Below are positions 17,713-27,025 of a DNA stretch of 64,000 bases, one piece after another (positions within the stretch are counted from its first letter, which is position 1; every line of letters starts with the position of its first letter). The notes below the pieces were generated by a model. The model was not told the origin of the DNA. It made no database searches and was given only the letters and a program-made list of their open reading frames with translations. The DNA is from Accumulibacter appositus (lineage in GTDB: Bacteria; Pseudomonadota; Gammaproteobacteria; Burkholderiales; Rhodocyclaceae): NCBI RefSeq assembly GCF_035440685.1, contig NZ_DAORMW010000006.1, one strand, 5' to 3'. Made by a program: the position numbers and the translations under genes.

Positions 17713-17738
17713 CTCTTCTCTTTGAATGCCGCGTCTAA

Positions 17739-17744
17739 TACAAT
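17739..17744 (+). promoter_or_regulatory. Candidate -10 element of aceB
   Basis: TACAAT lies 39 bases before the aceB ATG. The hexamer 17 bases upstream, TTCTCT (17716-17721), is a poor -35, as expected for an activator-dependent promoter. Confidence 0.35.
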
Positions 17745-17782
17745 CGCTGCACTGCATCATAAACCTCGACAGGAGCCACCAC

Positions 17783-19381
17783 ATGAGCCTCAATCTGCCC
17801 GCCGGAATGGAAATACACGCCCCCATCAAGCCCGCTTATGAAACAATTCTGACGGCTGACGCGCTGGCTCTGGTCGCTAAACTGCACCGTGCCTACGAAG
17901 GTGTTCGCCAGGAGTTACTACAGGCGCGTATCGACCGTCAGGCGGCTATCGACGCTGGCGAAATGCCGGACTTCCTACCAGAAACCCGAAATATCCGCGA
18001 GGGCGACTGGAGCGTTTCCCCCCTGCCCAAGGCCCTCGAACGCCGCCGCAGCGAAATTACCGGTCCGGTCGAAGCGAAAATGGTGATTAATGCCTTCAAC
18101 TCCGGTGCCGACTCCTACATGGCCGACTTCGAGGACTCGAACAGCCCCAAGTGGGACAACCAGATGCAAGGCCAGGTCAATCTCTACAAGGCCATTCGCC
18201 GCGAGCTGTCGTTCGTCAATGAAGCGGGCAAGGAGTACCGGCTCAACGAGAAGATCGCCACGCTGCAGATTCGTCCGCGCGGCTGGCATCTCGACGAGAA
18301 ACACGTGACTGTCGATGGCCGGCGGGTTTCCGGCGGCATCTTCGATTTCGCGCTGGTCTTCTTCCACAACGCCAAGGAACAGCTCGCGCGCGGCGCCGGC
18401 CCCTTCTACTATCTGCCGAAAATGGAGTCGCACCTCGAAGCGCGCCTGTGGAACGATATCTTCGTCATGGCCCAGGAGCATATCGGCCTGCCGCGTGGCA
18501 CAATCAAGGCGACGGTGCTGGTGGAGACCGTTCTGGCGACCTTCGAGATGGAAGAAATTCTCTACGAACTGCGAGAGCACTCCGCGGGCCTCAACGCCGG
18601 CCGCTGGGACTACATTTTTTCCTGCATAAAGAAGTTCAAGAAGAACCCGGACTTCTGCCTCGCCAACCGCGCCGCGATCACCATGGAAGTACCGTTCATG
18701 CGCAGCTATGCGCTGCAGCTGGTCAAGGTCTGTCACTCGCGCGGCGCACCGGCGATGGGTGGCATGAGCGCACTGATCCCGATCAAGAACGATCCCGAGG
18801 CCAACGAAAAAGCACTCGCCGGCATCCGCCACGACAAGGCGCGCGACGCCAAGGACGGCTTCGACGGCGGCTGGGTCGCACACCCGGGTCTGGTCTCGAT
18901 CGCTGCCGAGGAGTTTCAGAAAGTGCTCGCTGATCGCCCCAACCAGTGGGACAAACAGCGCCACGAAGTATTCACCGCCGCCGACTTCCTCGACTTCCAG
19001 CCCTCGCAACCGATCACCGAAGCGGGCGTGCGCAACAACATCAATGTCGGCATTCACTACCTCGGCAGCTGGCTCGCGGGCAACGGCTGCGTGCCGATCC
19101 ACAACCTGATGGAAGACGCGGCAACTGCCGAGATCTCACGCTCGCAGGTCTGGCAGTGGGTGGTTTCCCCGAAAGGCGTTCTCGATGATGGCCGCAAGGT
19201 CACCGCCGCGATGGTGCGCGGCATGATCGCCGAGGAACTGGCGAAAGTGAAGGCAGCGGTCAGCGAACAGGGCGAAAACACGGCCACCTACGATCAGGCA
19301 GCAGTGATCTTCGACAAGATGTCGCTAAGCACCGAGTTCCCCGAGTTCCTGACGCTACCGCTGTACGAAGCAATGGACTGA
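17783..19381 (+). CDS. aceB: Malate synthase A
   Basis: Condenses glyoxylate with acetyl-CoA to malate, the second step of the glyoxylate bypass. The 532 residues match the MSA isoform (about 530), not the 720-residue MSG. Characteristic segments are NSGADSYMADFEDSNSPKWD, GPFYYLPKMESHLEARLWND and VLVETVLATFEMEEILYELR. AGGAG at 17771-17775 fixes the start seven bases downstream. A LysR gene is divergent, and a strong hairpin terminator follows. It works with aceA at 12693. Confidence 0.98.
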   Translation: MSLNLPAGMEIHAPIKPAYETILTADALALVAKLHRAYEGVRQELLQARIDRQAAIDAGEMPDFLPETRNIREGDWSVSPLPKALERRRSEITGPVEAKMVINAFNSGADSYMADFEDSNSPKWDNQMQGQVNLYKAIRRELSFVNEAGKEYRLNEKIATLQIRPRGWHLDEKHVTVDGRRVSGGIFDFALVFFHNAKEQLARGAGPFYYLPKMESHLEARLWNDIFVMAQEHIGLPRGTIKATVLVETVLATFEMEEILYELREHSAGLNAGRWDYIFSCIKKFKKNPDFCLANRAAITMEVPFMRSYALQLVKVCHSRGAPAMGGMSALIPIKNDPEANEKALAGIRHDKARDAKDGFDGGWVAHPGLVSIAAEEFQKVLADRPNQWDKQRHEVFTAADFLDFQPSQPITEAGVRNNINVGIHYLGSWLAGNGCVPIHNLMEDAATAEISRSQVWQWVVSPKGVLDDGRKVTAAMVRGMIAEELAKVKAAVSEQGENTATYDQAAVIFDKMSLSTEFPEFLTLPLYEAMD

Positions 19382-19683
19382 GAGCGGAAAGAGCAGGTCC
19401 AGGGAACGGCGCCGTGCTTCACGGCGCCGTTTTGCGTCGTTCACTTGCCATCTTCCTGTAGCGGCCCTGGGCCAGCGCAGAGCGGCGACGCGAACGAACT
19501 CCCGAACGTCACCTCTCGAACCCGCGAGGGCAGGAGAGTCAATGCGCCCAGTCAGGTGTGAGACAATCAGCACGCTATGGACTCCCAAGCCCGCAGCCTT
19601 CTCGTGGCTGCAGCCTTATCTGAGCATTGCCGCGTGCCGCTGAACGCGAGACGCAAAAAACTGCAACAAGGATAGACAAGCCA
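19382..19683. other. Gap between aceB and the TerC gene
   Basis: 302 bases. It holds the aceB terminator and otherwise no recognisable gene. I looked for a yybP-ykoY manganese riboswitch, often found before TerC-family genes, and saw no GGGGAGTAGC-like core. Confidence 0.5.
19405..19433 (+). terminator. Rho-independent terminator of aceB
   Basis: Twelve-base perfect stem AACGGCGCCGTG / CACGGCGCCGTT with loop CTT, ending in TTTT. It starts 23 bases after the aceB stop. Confidence 0.85.
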
Positions 19684-20427
19684 ATGCCCGACCTCGCCTC
19701 GCCGACTTTCTGGATCGCCGTCCTCCAGATCATCGCCATCGACATCCTGCTTGGCGGCGACAACGCCGTGGTCATTGCGCTGGCGTGCCGCAAGCTACCC
19801 GACGAACAGCGGAAGAAGGGAATCTTCTGGGGTGTCGTCGGAGCGATAGGGCTGCGCATTGCCCTGATCTATTTCGCCTTGCAACTTCTCGCCGTTCCTT
19901 ACCTCAAGATCGTCGGTGGATTGCTGCTGTTCTGGATCGGCATCAAACTGGTGATCCCCGAAGACGAGGAGGCCCATGGCGACGTCGCCACCAGCGCGAC
20001 CTTGGCCGGCGCCATCAAGACGATCATCGTCGCCGACGCCGTCATGAGCATCGACAACGTCATCGCCGTCGCCGCGGCCTCGCATGGATCGATCGTTCTC
20101 GTGGTTTTCGGTATTGCCGTATCGATCCCGATCGTTGTCTGGGGCAGCAAGCTGGTGCTGCTGCTGATGGATCGCTACCCGGTGGTAATCACCGCCGGTG
20201 GCGGACTGCTGGGCTGGATCGGCGGCGGCATGCTGCTCACCGACCCGACCGTCCCGGCAAGCTGGCGTGAGATCCTTCCCTACAGCACTTACCTGGTTTC
20301 GGCGGTCGGTGCCTTGGTGGTGGTCGCGGTCGGAACGCTACTCGCCGGACGACATCATGAACAACATCCGAGCAGCGAGCTTGCCGCGCCGAGCGGTGAA
20401 GAACTTATGGAAGGAAAACCGAAGTGA
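19684..20427 (+). CDS. TerC-family integral membrane protein (YjbE-like)
   Basis: A 247-residue membrane protein with about seven hydrophobic segments. Two inverted half-motifs carry the conserved acidic residues: LLGGDNAVVIAL near residue 25 and MSIDNVIAVAA near 125, the TerC/LysE-type signature. Family members Alx, TerC and YceF/YkoY export manganese; by analogy this may be an Mn(II) exporter, but the substrate is inferred. The tail (about 220-247) is hydrophilic with HHEQHPSSE. The ATG at 19684 follows AAGGA. The stop overlaps the start of the universal stress gene (GTGA), so they form an operon. Confidence 0.9.
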   Translation: MPDLASPTFWIAVLQIIAIDILLGGDNAVVIALACRKLPDEQRKKGIFWGVVGAIGLRIALIYFALQLLAVPYLKIVGGLLLFWIGIKLVIPEDEEAHGDVATSATLAGAIKTIIVADAVMSIDNVIAVAAASHGSIVLVVFGIAVSIPIVVWGSKLVLLLMDRYPVVITAGGGLLGWIGGGMLLTDPTVPASWREILPYSTYLVSAVGALVVVAVGTLLAGRHHEQHPSSELAAPSGEELMEGKPK

Positions 20428-20852
20428 CAGCACACTGGCTGCTTCCCGTCGACGGTTCAGCACCTAGTCTGCGTGCCGTCGAGTATGTCGTGCAGCAAGC
20501 GCCATCCCACACCGCGGCGCCGACAATCAGTCTGGTGAACGTGCAGGCGGCACTGCCGTCGGACATCACTCGTTTTGTCAGCAAGAGCAACGTCGACGAC
20601 TACCACCGGGAAGCCGGCGCGGCGGCGCTGGCCGAGGCCGGCGCCAGACTCAAGGCGGCAGGCATCGCCTACTCGGAGCACATCCTGGTTGGCGAGGCGG
20701 CGCAGACAATCGCTGAATACGCCGGAGAACACGGCTGCACGCTGATCGTGATGGGCTCACGCGGGCTCGGCTCGATAGCAGGCATCCTGCTCGGCTCGGT
20801 CACCACGCGGGTCGTTCATCTGACCGAGCTGCCCGTGCTAGTGATCAGGTAA
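20424..20852 (+). CDS. Universal stress protein, UspA family
   Basis: A 142-residue single Usp domain. The ATP-binding signature G-x2-G-x9-G-S is present near the C terminus (GSRGLGSIAGILLGSVT), so it is probably an ATP-binding UspFG-type member. The gene starts with GTG at 20424 and overlaps the TerC stop by four bases, indicating translational coupling. Family members respond to starvation and oxidative or metal stress; a link to the TerC transporter is inferred from the coupling only. Confidence 0.92.
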   Translation: MTAHWLLPVDGSAPSLRAVEYVVQQAPSHTAAPTISLVNVQAALPSDITRFVSKSNVDDYHREAGAAALAEAGARLKAAGIAYSEHILVGEAAQTIAEYAGEHGCTLIVMGSRGLGSIAGILLGSVTTRVVHLTELPVLVIR

Positions 20853-20952
20853 TCCGCTGACAACTCGCCCGACGGCGACTTCATCAGCGGACAGGGTCGC
20901 TGGACGGGTGACCTGCCTGTGGCGTCGGTCTGCGGGCCGCGACCGCCACCAC

Positions 20953-22284
20953 TTACAGGACGTAACGCGAAAGATCCTCGTTTTTCGCCAGTTCAGCAAG
21001 GCGATCGTCAACGTAGGCGGCGTCAATGGCCACTTTCTCGAAGCGGCCCTCGCTGGCAACAAAGGACACTTCTTCGAGCAGCCGCTCCATGACCGTATGC
21101 AGCCGGCGGGCGCCGATGTTTTCGGTTCGCTCGTTGACCGACCAGGCGATCTCGGCCAGCCGCCTGACGCCCTCTGCCGAGAAATCCAGAGTCACGCCTT
21201 CAGTGGTTAACAGCGCCTCGTATTGCTTGGTCAGGCAGGCATCGGTCTGGGTCAAGATGCACTCGAAGTCGGCCACCGATAGCGAATCAAGTTCGACACG
21301 AATCGGAAAGCGGCCCTGCAACTCGGGAATCAAGTCCGAAGGCTTGGCCAGGTGAAACGCGCCGCTGGCGATGAACAGCACATGATCGGTGCGAATCATC
21401 CCGTACTTGGTTGACACGGTCGTACCTTCGACCAAGGGCAACAAGTCGCGCTGCACGCCCTGGCGCGAGACGTCGACACCGTGAGTGTCGCTGCGTGAGG
21501 CGATTTTGTCGATCTCATCAAGAAAGACGATGCCGTTCTGCTCAACGTTCCTGACGGCCGTCAGCTTGACGTCCTCGTCATTGACCAGCTTCGCCGCCTC
21601 CTCGTCGACCAGCAGCCGGCGCGCCTCGGAGATCTTCAGTTTTCGCGACTTCTTGCGACCGCCACCCATGTTCTGGAACATGCCCTGGATTTGCGAGGTC
21701 AGCTCCTCCATGCCCGGCGGCGCAAAGATCTCGGCCTGCATAGATGGTGCTGCCACCTCGATTTCAATTTCCTTGTCATCGAGCTCGCCTTCGCGCAGCT
21801 TCTTGCGAAACTTCTGCCTTGTCGTGCTCTCTTCACTCGCCTGCGTGTCGTTGAAGTAGGTCGCACGCGCGGAGGGTAGCAAAGCGTCGAGAACACGCTC
21901 TTCGGCGGCGTCCTGGGCGCGCTCGCGAACGCCCGTCATCGCCTGCTCACGTACACTCTTGATGGCAATCTCGACCAGGTCACGAATAATCGTCTCGACG
22001 TCGCGCCCGACGTAGCCAACCTCGGTGAACTTGCTGGCCTCGATCTTGATGAAGGGCGCGTTCGCCAGCCGCGCCAGGCGGCGAGCGATTTCCGTCTTGC
22101 CAACGCCAGTGGGGCCGATCATCAGGATGTTCTTGGGGGTAATCTCCTGCCGCAGCGGCTCGGCCACCTGCGCCCGCCGCCAGCGGTTGCGCAGGGCAAT
22201 GGCCACCGCCTTCTTGGCCTTGCCCTGACCAACGATGTGCTTGTCGAGTTCGTGGACGATTTCCTGCGGAGTCATGGACGACAT
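20953..22284 (-). CDS. hslU: ATP-dependent protease ATPase subunit HslU
   Basis: AAA+ unfoldase of the HslVU (ClpYQ) proteasome-like protease. The chosen start (MSSMTPQEIVHELDKHI) gives 443 residues, exactly the E. coli length; an ATG at 22332 would overlap hslV. Walker A is GPTGVGKT at 57-64, and the VFLDEIDKIA Walker B is in the middle. The C terminus ends in SRYVL, close to the conserved RFIL tail that inserts into HslV. It lies two bases after hslV on the same strand. Confidence 0.98.
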   Translation of the reverse strand: MSSMTPQEIVHELDKHIVGQGKAKKAVAIALRNRWRRAQVAEPLRQEITPKNILMIGPTGVGKTEIARRLARLANAPFIKIEASKFTEVGYVGRDVETIIRDLVEIAIKSVREQAMTGVRERAQDAAEERVLDALLPSARATYFNDTQASEESTTRQKFRKKLREGELDDKEIEIEVAAPSMQAEIFAPPGMEELTSQIQGMFQNMGGGRKKSRKLKISEARRLLVDEEAAKLVNDEDVKLTAVRNVEQNGIVFLDEIDKIASRSDTHGVDVSRQGVQRDLLPLVEGTTVSTKYGMIRTDHVLFIASGAFHLAKPSDLIPELQGRFPIRVELDSLSVADFECILTQTDACLTKQYEALLTTEGVTLDFSAEGVRRLAEIAWSVNERTENIGARRLHTVMERLLEEVSFVASEGRFEKVAIDAAYVDDRLAELAKNEDLSRYVL

Positions 22285-22286
22285 GT

Positions 22287-22823
22287 TTATTCCAGCACCT
22301 CGATGGTGAAATTCTGATTGGTGTAGATACACAGCTCGCTGGCGATCTGTAACGACTTGCGGACCACCTCGGCCGAATCAAGTTCACTGTTCTCGACCAG
22401 CGCCCGTGCCGCCGAGTGGGCGAAGGCCCCGCCCGAGCCGATGGCCACGATACCGTACTCCGGTTCGACGACGTCGCCATTGCCAGTGATAATCAGCGAA
22501 TTCTCCCGGTCCGCAACGGCGAGCATCGCCTCGAGCCGCCGTAGTGCCCGATCGCTGCGCCAATCCTTGGCCAGTTCAACCGCCGAGCGCATGAGATTCC
22601 CCTGATGCTTGTCGAGCTTTGCTTCGAAGCGTTCGAAAAGCGTGAAGGCATCCGCCGTGCCGCCCGCAAAACCGGCGAGGATCTGGCCCTGATGGATACG
22701 GCGAACCTTGCGTGCACTGGCCTTGATCACCAGGTTGCCAAGCGTCACCTGCCCGTCGCCACCCATGGCCACACGCTTGCCCCGGCGAACCGACAGAATC
22801 GTCGTCCCGTGGTATTGATCCAT
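22287..22823 (-). CDS. hslV: ATP-dependent protease peptidase subunit HslV
   Basis: Threonine peptidase of the HslVU complex, 178 residues. The propeptide MDQYHG precedes the TT pair; processing would expose the first threonine (residue 7) as the nucleophile. GDGQVTLG and GFAGGTADAFTLFERFEAKL are typical family segments. It is directly upstream of hslU and 51 bases downstream of the STAS gene, so the three may share a transcript. I did not find a clear heat-shock sigma promoter in the 51-base gap. Confidence 0.98.
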   Translation of the reverse strand: MDQYHGTTILSVRRGKRVAMGGDGQVTLGNLVIKASARKVRRIHQGQILAGFAGGTADAFTLFERFEAKLDKHQGNLMRSAVELAKDWRSDRALRRLEAMLAVADRENSLIITGNGDVVEPEYGIVAIGSGGAFAHSAARALVENSELDSAEVVRKSLQIASELCIYTNQNFTIEVLE

Positions 22824-22874
22824 TCCAGAACTCCCGTGGTATGTACTTCGTGAGTCGCGTGCGCGACGTTCACA

Positions 22875-24119
22875 TTAATTCCTGGCCAATTCGATTTCAG
22901 CGACGCCGCGTAAGCCAACGACCCGGAACAACTCGGCCAGCAGGTGGTTGGGGTGACGGACAATGACCTGTCGCCCCGAGCGTTTAACCGAGGTCAGCAC
23001 GTTGAGCAAAGCCCCGGCACTGAGGAAGTCCATGCGCGTCACCGTCGAACAGTCGATCAAGACGGGATCGTTGGCCGCGGCGTACGCTTGCAGATCACCG
23101 AAACGAGCCCCCTTGATCTCGCCTTTGATGATGTAAGCCTCAGTCAGCAGTTGATCAGCCACCGCCAGTTCGAGCGGCGCCGGCTCGCCATCCACCACCC
23201 GCTCCAACTCCCAGGACGGCGGCGAGATTTCAAAGGTCACCGCATAGTTGATCGCCATCTCCTCGAAGACCTCCAGTTGCCCGCGCAACTGGCAAAGCTC
23301 GAGTTTCAGCAGCCAGCACGGCCGGTCTTCCGGGCCACCGGTGGCGATTTGGCTATCGAGTAAAGCGCCGAGGACATCGCGGCCCAGCAGATCGATCTCG
23401 GCCTTGCCCCGACGCGCTTGCTGCAACAACGCCAGAAGCCGTTCACAGCCACCGGCATCAAGCTTGCGCAGCTTCGACAAGTCAAGGCGAAGATGCGGAT
23501 TCTTCTTGAGTGCCAGACGAACCGCCTCAAAGCCCGCGTCGTTACTGCCGAGCAAGTCACCCTTGAAAAGTGCCGTTCCCACCACTTTGCCCGGCACCGG
23601 TGCACTGACCGCGGCGTCACGCCACACCGGAGGCGACTTCTCGAAAGCTTGTGCGTACTCAATGCCCAGCGCCTCGAACGCGGCTTTCTGGCCGCTCAAG
23701 CGGAGCAGATCAAAGAGCATCAGCCACAAGCGCTCTGCTGGACCAGACCGCCGCTCACGGGTCGACTTCTCCAATAGGGAGCGAGCCGCAGCGTCCTGTC
23801 CATTGGCATAGAACATCGCAGCTTCTTCAGCTTCTGCGTCGAGCGGATCGACTTCTGCTTCGACCTGAAACTCGGCAGCTATCTCGCTGAACACGAACTC
23901 ACTAAGCTCCAGCGGTGGCCCTTCGCTGGTGGTCGCCGGAGTAGCGAAAGGAACATCCGAGCGGGCGAGGCCCACCGGCGCAGCGGCCGGCTTCGGTTTT
24001 TCTGTCGACGACGCAACTCCAGAAGCAGTGCCCCGACCATGTGCCGACGGAGGAACGGCTGCGGGCCGGGCAGGCATTTTCTTTTCCGGCGGCTGCTTCT
24101 TGAAAAATGAAAAGACCAT
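22875..24119 (-). CDS. STAS-domain protein upstream of hslVU
   Basis: A 414-residue cytoplasmic protein with a Pro/Ala-rich, probably disordered N terminus (MVFSFFKKQPPEKK start) and two STAS-like units. The middle one holds RLDLSKLRKLDAGGCERLLALL, the C-terminal one (about 325-410) VLIDCSTVTRMDFLSAGALLN. STAS domains act in partner-switching and anti-anti-sigma signalling, and the Ser/Thr of VTRMDFLSAGA could be a phosphorylation site. No kinase or phosphatase partner is adjacent. Similar proteins next to hslVU are familiar from Rhodocyclales. A longer frame back to 24275 exists, but the ATG at 24119 is more plausible. Confidence 0.75.
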   Translation of the reverse strand: MVFSFFKKQPPEKKMPARPAAVPPSAHGRGTASGVASSTEKPKPAAAPVGLARSDVPFATPATTSEGPPLELSEFVFSEIAAEFQVEAEVDPLDAEAEEAAMFYANGQDAAARSLLEKSTRERRSGPAERLWLMLFDLLRLSGQKAAFEALGIEYAQAFEKSPPVWRDAAVSAPVPGKVVGTALFKGDLLGSNDAGFEAVRLALKKNPHLRLDLSKLRKLDAGGCERLLALLQQARRGKAEIDLLGRDVLGALLDSQIATGGPEDRPCWLLKLELCQLRGQLEVFEEMAINYAVTFEISPPSWELERVVDGEPAPLELAVADQLLTEAYIIKGEIKGARFGDLQAYAAANDPVLIDCSTVTRMDFLSAGALLNVLTSVKRSGRQVIVRHPNHLLAELFRVVGLRGVAEIELARN

Positions 24120-24339
24120 GGCGAGAAGGCATGCGGGTGATTTTTCTAACGAATAACCTTGTAACACATCGTCCAGCGCACTGCAATTTGAACCCCGACT
24201 CGGCGGATTCAAATTCTCTGCATTTGCTGGCCAGCGCCGAAACAGCACCCCGATGCAGGCCCATCGATACGGCAAGCAGGATCACCCTTTGGCGACGCGT
24301 GCCGAGCGCGCCTGACGATGAGCAGCGCACTGACGCAGC

Positions 24340-25401
24340 TCAGTCGCCAGCACTTCCGGCGACGGCCCCGCAGAACATGGCAAATGCCTTTTCGACGACG
24401 TCGCGAGCCAACGCCCGGACAATGAACACCAGACGGCTTTGCTGGTCTTCGTCCGGCCACGCCGGCAAAACCGATTCCGGGTAGCGGATATGCTGAACGC
24501 AATGGACGACACGCGGCGCAGCTTCGCCCTCGACCTTGATCAAGCCCTTGACGCGCAGAATGCGATCGCCACAGCTAGCCAGCAGGACATCGATCGCTTC
24601 GGCAAATTCCGGCCACGCGAATGGCGGCTCGAAACGTAGAACGAAAGCATGCACCAGGGCATCGTGACGATTGGCGTCATGGGCATGTGCTTCCCGCCTC
24701 TCGGCGCTTGCTGTGGCCACTCTTTCCTCAGCCAGCCAACGGCGAACGTCGGCGCCGCGCTTCAGCGGATCATAGAGGCCGCAGCCAAGCAGCTGCGCGG
24801 CGTCGACGCCCCCCCGGCTCACCTCGATTTGTGTTGCGCCAGGGTTGGCTCGGGTCAGCCGGCGAGCCACGCGGGCGATCTCCTCGGGCGTCGCCAGATC
24901 GCATTTGGTGAGCAATAGACGGTCAGCCATGGCCACCTGGCGGACGGCCTCGAAATGGCGCCCGAGCTGGCCATCCGCATGTGTGACGTCGACCGCTGTG
25001 ACCACCCCGTCAATGCGGAAACGCTCGGCGATGAAGAAGTCTTCGAGCAGGGTGTACAACACCGGCGCAGGATCAGCAAGGCCGGTGGTTTCGATCAGCA
25101 CTCGCGAGAAAGCCGGAATCTCGCGGCGCAGGCGGCGCATGAAGAGGTCACGCAGGCTGCGCGCAAGCTCGCCACGAACACTGCAACAGAGACAACCGGA
25201 GGCGAGTACGACGAGGTTGTCGTCGACCTTTTCGACCAGAAAATGATCCACCGCGACTTCGCCAAACTCGTTGATCATTACCGCCGCATCGGCGAGTTCT
25301 GGCTGCTTCAGCAGATGGTTGAGCAGCGTCGTCTTGCCGGCGCCGAGAAAGCCGGTCAACAGGGTCACTGGAATCGCTCGCTGCGGTTCGATTAGTGGCA
25401 T
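24340..25401 (-). CDS. CobW/ZNG-type GTPase metallochaperone
   Basis: 353 residues of the G3E GTPase COG0523 family, which insert or allocate zinc, cobalt or other metals. Walker A is GFLGAGKT at 17-24. The metal motif CxCC is C70-L-C72-C73, and the C-terminal CobW_C domain spans about 250-340. A short His/Asp-containing segment (EAHAHDANRHDA) lies between the domains. No target enzyme gene is adjacent, so the metal and client are unknown. AAGGA precedes the ATG by eight bases. Confidence 0.92.
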   Translation of the reverse strand: MPLIEPQRAIPVTLLTGFLGAGKTTLLNHLLKQPELADAAVMINEFGEVAVDHFLVEKVDDNLVVLASGCLCCSVRGELARSLRDLFMRRLRREIPAFSRVLIETTGLADPAPVLYTLLEDFFIAERFRIDGVVTAVDVTHADGQLGRHFEAVRQVAMADRLLLTKCDLATPEEIARVARRLTRANPGATQIEVSRGGVDAAQLLGCGLYDPLKRGADVRRWLAEERVATASAERREAHAHDANRHDALVHAFVLRFEPPFAWPEFAEAIDVLLASCGDRILRVKGLIKVEGEAAPRVVHCVQHIRYPESVLPAWPDEDQQSRLVFIVRALARDVVEKAFAMFCGAVAGSAGD

Positions 25402-25659
25402 CGCCGTGGTCCTTGCGCCCTGGCGCCGCGCCCAGCCCCCGCCGGGGCCCTGAATAAAGCAACGCTTTCAGCGTCTACCGACGCTTCAAGCACGAGCCTC
25501 GAAAAAATGGTGCGGATGATCATGGCGGCGAATTAAGGCTGCAGATGCGCTTCCTGTCAAGCGTCGCGTGCAGCGGAGCGGTCGGCTCAAGGTACAGAAA
25601 AGCGTAAGGTTTGCCATCCTTCGCACGACCATTTCGCAAACCCCAGCAAGGAGAAGACA

Positions 25660-26487
25660 ATGCCTTCCGCCCGCCAATGCTCACCAGCAGTCGCCGCCTT
25701 GAGCTTCCTCTGCCTGGCACTATCGCCCGTCGCACAGGCCACGAGCTGCACCAAACAGAGTCCCCCACACCGCGTTGCGCTGATCGAGTTGTATACCTCG
25801 GAGGGCTGCAGCAGTTGCCCACCTGCGGACCAGTGGTTGAGGGAACTGTCGCAAGGCTTTTCAGCCGAACAAGTGGTCGCCCTGGCGCTACACGTCGACT
25901 ACTGGGACTACATCGGCTGGCAGGATCCCTTTGCCCAGCCCGCCTTTGCCGAACGCCAGCGCTGGCTCACGCGTCTTGCAAGATCAAGTACCGTCTATAC
26001 GCCGGAGGTGTTTACGGGCATGAAGGAACTGCGCCAATGGCACAGCGCGGCGAGCGTCACCGAGCGCGTCGAGAAGATCAACCGCCTGCAGGCCGCCGCC
26101 GACATCGCACTGCAGATGCGACCGGCCGGCGATGGCGCCGTCGATCTCGAAGCGCGTTTCGCGCTCAGGGAAGGCTGGGACACCGGGCGAGCGCCCGAAG
26201 GCATCGTGATCATCTACGAGAACCAGCTGCGCAGCGATATTCGTGCGGGCGAGAACCGCGGCGCCGCATTGCGACACGACCGAGTAGTGCGCTTCTGGTC
26301 GACAGCCTTGCCGCTCAACAAGACCGACGGCGCTGCGCTCTGGCGGCAAACAGTAAAAATTCCGGCCAGCTGGCAGCGCAGCCAGCTCGGAGTTGCGGCC
26401 TTCGTGCAGGATGCTCAGGCTGGAGAAGTATTACAAGCACTAGCGATGCCCGGCTGTCTGCAGCCGGCGGGCGCTACGGCAAGCTGA
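25660..26487 (+). CDS. Exported DUF1223 thioredoxin-fold protein
   Basis: 275 residues with a signal peptide (about 1-27, ending in AQA) and the DUF1223 domain. The motif LYTSEGCSSCPPAD gives a CxxC at C50 and C53, as in thioredoxin-like folds. AAGGAG at 25648-25653 fixes the start. It precedes msrB and msrA on the same strand with a 19-base gap, so the operon probably handles oxidised periplasmic proteins. The exact activity of DUF1223 proteins is not established; a redox role is inferred from the CxxC and the neighbours. Confidence 0.88.
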   Translation: MPSARQCSPAVAALSFLCLALSPVAQATSCTKQSPPHRVALIELYTSEGCSSCPPADQWLRELSQGFSAEQVVALALHVDYWDYIGWQDPFAQPAFAERQRWLTRLARSSTVYTPEVFTGMKELRQWHSAASVTERVEKINRLQAAADIALQMRPAGDGAVDLEARFALREGWDTGRAPEGIVIIYENQLRSDIRAGENRGAALRHDRVVRFWSTALPLNKTDGAALWRQTVKIPASWQRSQLGVAAFVQDAQAGEVLQALAMPGCLQPAGATAS

Positions 26488-26506
26488 TCTTTCAATGGAG
26501 AAAACA

Positions 26507-27025
26507 ATGGATCGTCGACAATCACTGAAATGGCTGGGCGGCTTGACCGCCTCCCTCCTGCCGCTGGCTGCTTCCGGCCCAATCTGGGCGCGCACTGAGG
26601 CGACACCCGGCAGCACGCTGTCGAAACCGAAAAGCGAATGGGCCGAGCTGCTGCCCGCTGCCTCTTACCGCGTGCTTTTCGAGGAGGATACGGAACGTGC
26701 CGGCAGTAGCCCGCTAAACCAGGAAAAGCGTGACGGAACCTTTATCTGTGCCGCCTGCTACCTGCCCTTGTTCGACAGCTCGACGAAGTACGAAAGCGGT
26801 ACCGGCTGGCCAAGTTTCTGGCAGCACCTGCCGAACGCCGTGGCCACCAAGACCGACTTCAAGCTCTTCTATCCGCGCACCGAGTATCACTGCGCACGCT
26901 GCGGCGGGCACCAGGGCCACATTTTCAACGACGGTCCGAAACCGACAGGCAAGCGTTTCTGCAACAATGGCGTCGCGCTGCAATTTGTTCCGCGTACCGA
27001 GAAACTTCCGGAGTTGCGGACATGA
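26507..27025 (+). CDS. msrB: Exported peptide-methionine (R)-S-oxide reductase MsrB
   Basis: 172 residues. The N terminus (MDRRQSLKWLGGLTASLLPL) has twin arginines followed by a hydrophobic stretch and A-x-A, suggesting Tat export. Zinc cysteines are C81/C84 and C129/C132, and the catalytic cysteine is C152 in RFCNNGVAL. GTGWPSFW is the family hallmark. GGAG at 26497-26500 fixes the start at 26507; an ATG at 26495 overlaps that ribosome-binding site. It overlaps msrA by four bases (ATGA). Confidence 0.95.
   Translation: MDRRQSLKWLGGLTASLLPLAASGPIWARTEATPGSTLSKPKSEWAELLPAASYRVLFEEDTERAGSSPLNQEKRDGTFICAACYLPLFDSSTKYESGTGWPSFWQHLPNAVATKTDFKLFYPRTEYHCARCGGHQGHIFNDGPKPTGKRFCNNGVALQFVPRTEKLPELRT

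Noticed and set aside
19434..19683. yybP-ykoY manganese riboswitch before the TerC gene
   Set aside because: Expected from the gene family, but the conserved GGGGAGTAGC-type core is not present.
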